The notes beneath the pieces were generated by a model. It saw nothing but the letters and a program-made list of their open reading frames with translations, was not told where the DNA came from and did not search any database. 6,213 bases of DNA, taken from contig SMXE01000087.1 of assembly GCA_004357015.1 (NCBI GenBank), positions 1 to 6,213 on the forward strand, written 5' to 3'. This document shows positions 6,109 to 6,213 of the stretch, piece after piece (the first letter of the stretch is position 1; every line of letters begins with the position of its first letter). This stretch comes from Caldithrix sp. GTDB taxonomy: Bacteria > Zhuqueibacterota > Zhuqueibacteria > Oceanimicrobiales > Oceanimicrobiaceae. A program made the translations under genes and the position numbers.

Positions 6109-6213
6109 CTAATTCAGGACGATCAACTTACCCCAGAACGCGCCGTCGCCCTCAAGCTCGATGCGGTAGAAATAGACGCCATTGTCCACCTGCTCTCCCC
6201 GTCCATTGAGGCC
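6109..6213 (-). CDS. C-terminal end of a secreted protein with FlgD-like / type IX sorting domain (cut by the right window edge)
   Basis: Only the last 34 residues and the TAG stop (6111-6109) are present, too short for most gene finders. The translation begins GLNGRGEQVDNGVYFYRIEL and ends GKLIVLN. It matches the closing beta-hairpin of the FlgD-immunoglobulin-like / T9SS type A C-terminal domains, whose usual pattern is D-G-(R/x)-N-x-x-G-x-x-(V/A)-x-x-GVYFYR(L/I), then a K-(M/L)-(V/I)-(V/L)-L ending. In Bacteroidetes such domains direct proteins to the type IX secretion system, where PorV helps receive them. The catalytic or binding part of this protein lies outside the window, so its function is unknown. 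It ends 191 nt upstream of the longest possible start of the barrel gene, on the same strand. Confidence 0.78.
   Translation of the reverse strand, partial: GLNGRGEQVDNGVYFYRIELEGDGAFWGKLIVLN

Noticed and set aside
5967..6209. Plus-strand frame across the intergenic gap starting at TTG
   Set aside because: The first 30 residues look protein-like, but there is no ribosome site, and the second half is antisense to the CTD-domain gene and turns into an arginine/proline-rich shadow.

Overview
All genes in this window lie on the minus strand, so they read from the right end to the left. Strong features are an ExbB-ExbD-ExbD-TonB operon, an S41 C-terminal processing peptidase, two tandem PorV/PorQ-family outer-membrane proteins, and the last 34 residues of a protein with a FlgD-like / type IX secretion C-terminal sorting domain. 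This combination, and the style of the TonB N-terminus, suggest a Gram-negative member of the FCB superphylum outside well-studied Bacteroidetes (for example candidate phylum KSB1, Calditrichota or a relative). The taxonomic call is inference from gene content; no marker gene is present.

Layout in the direction of transcription: the 3' end of a secreted CTD-type protein (6213-6109); an AT-rich gap without a convincing gene or terminator; a PorV-like protein of about 344 residues (start uncertain; 5740-4706); 23 nt later a second PorV-like protein of 306 residues starting at TTG (4682-3762); a 96-nt gap with a weak terminator-like hairpin and an 8-bp direct repeat; the S41 peptidase (3665-2079); a 162-nt AT-rich gap holding a near-consensus promoter overlapped by a perfect 9-bp inverted repeat; then exbB (1916-1293), exbD (1269-865), a second exbD starting at GTG (834-421) and tonB (412 to beyond the left edge).

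The genes can be read as envelope traffic machinery. ExbB/ExbD harvest proton-motive force in the inner membrane and TonB carries it across the periplasm to outer-membrane receptors. The S41 peptidase is a periplasm-facing protease. PorV/PorQ-family barrels sit in the outer membrane, and in type IX secretion PorV escorts cargo that carries C-terminal sorting domains, such as the protein cut off at the right edge. Whether the CTD protein, the two barrels and the protease work together is inference from adjacency only. I saw no mobile element, CRISPR array, tRNA or rRNA. The most unusual items are the promoter/palindrome ahead of exbB, a TTG start with a nested two-codon ORF in its ribosome-binding region, and the uncertain N-terminus of the first barrel gene.
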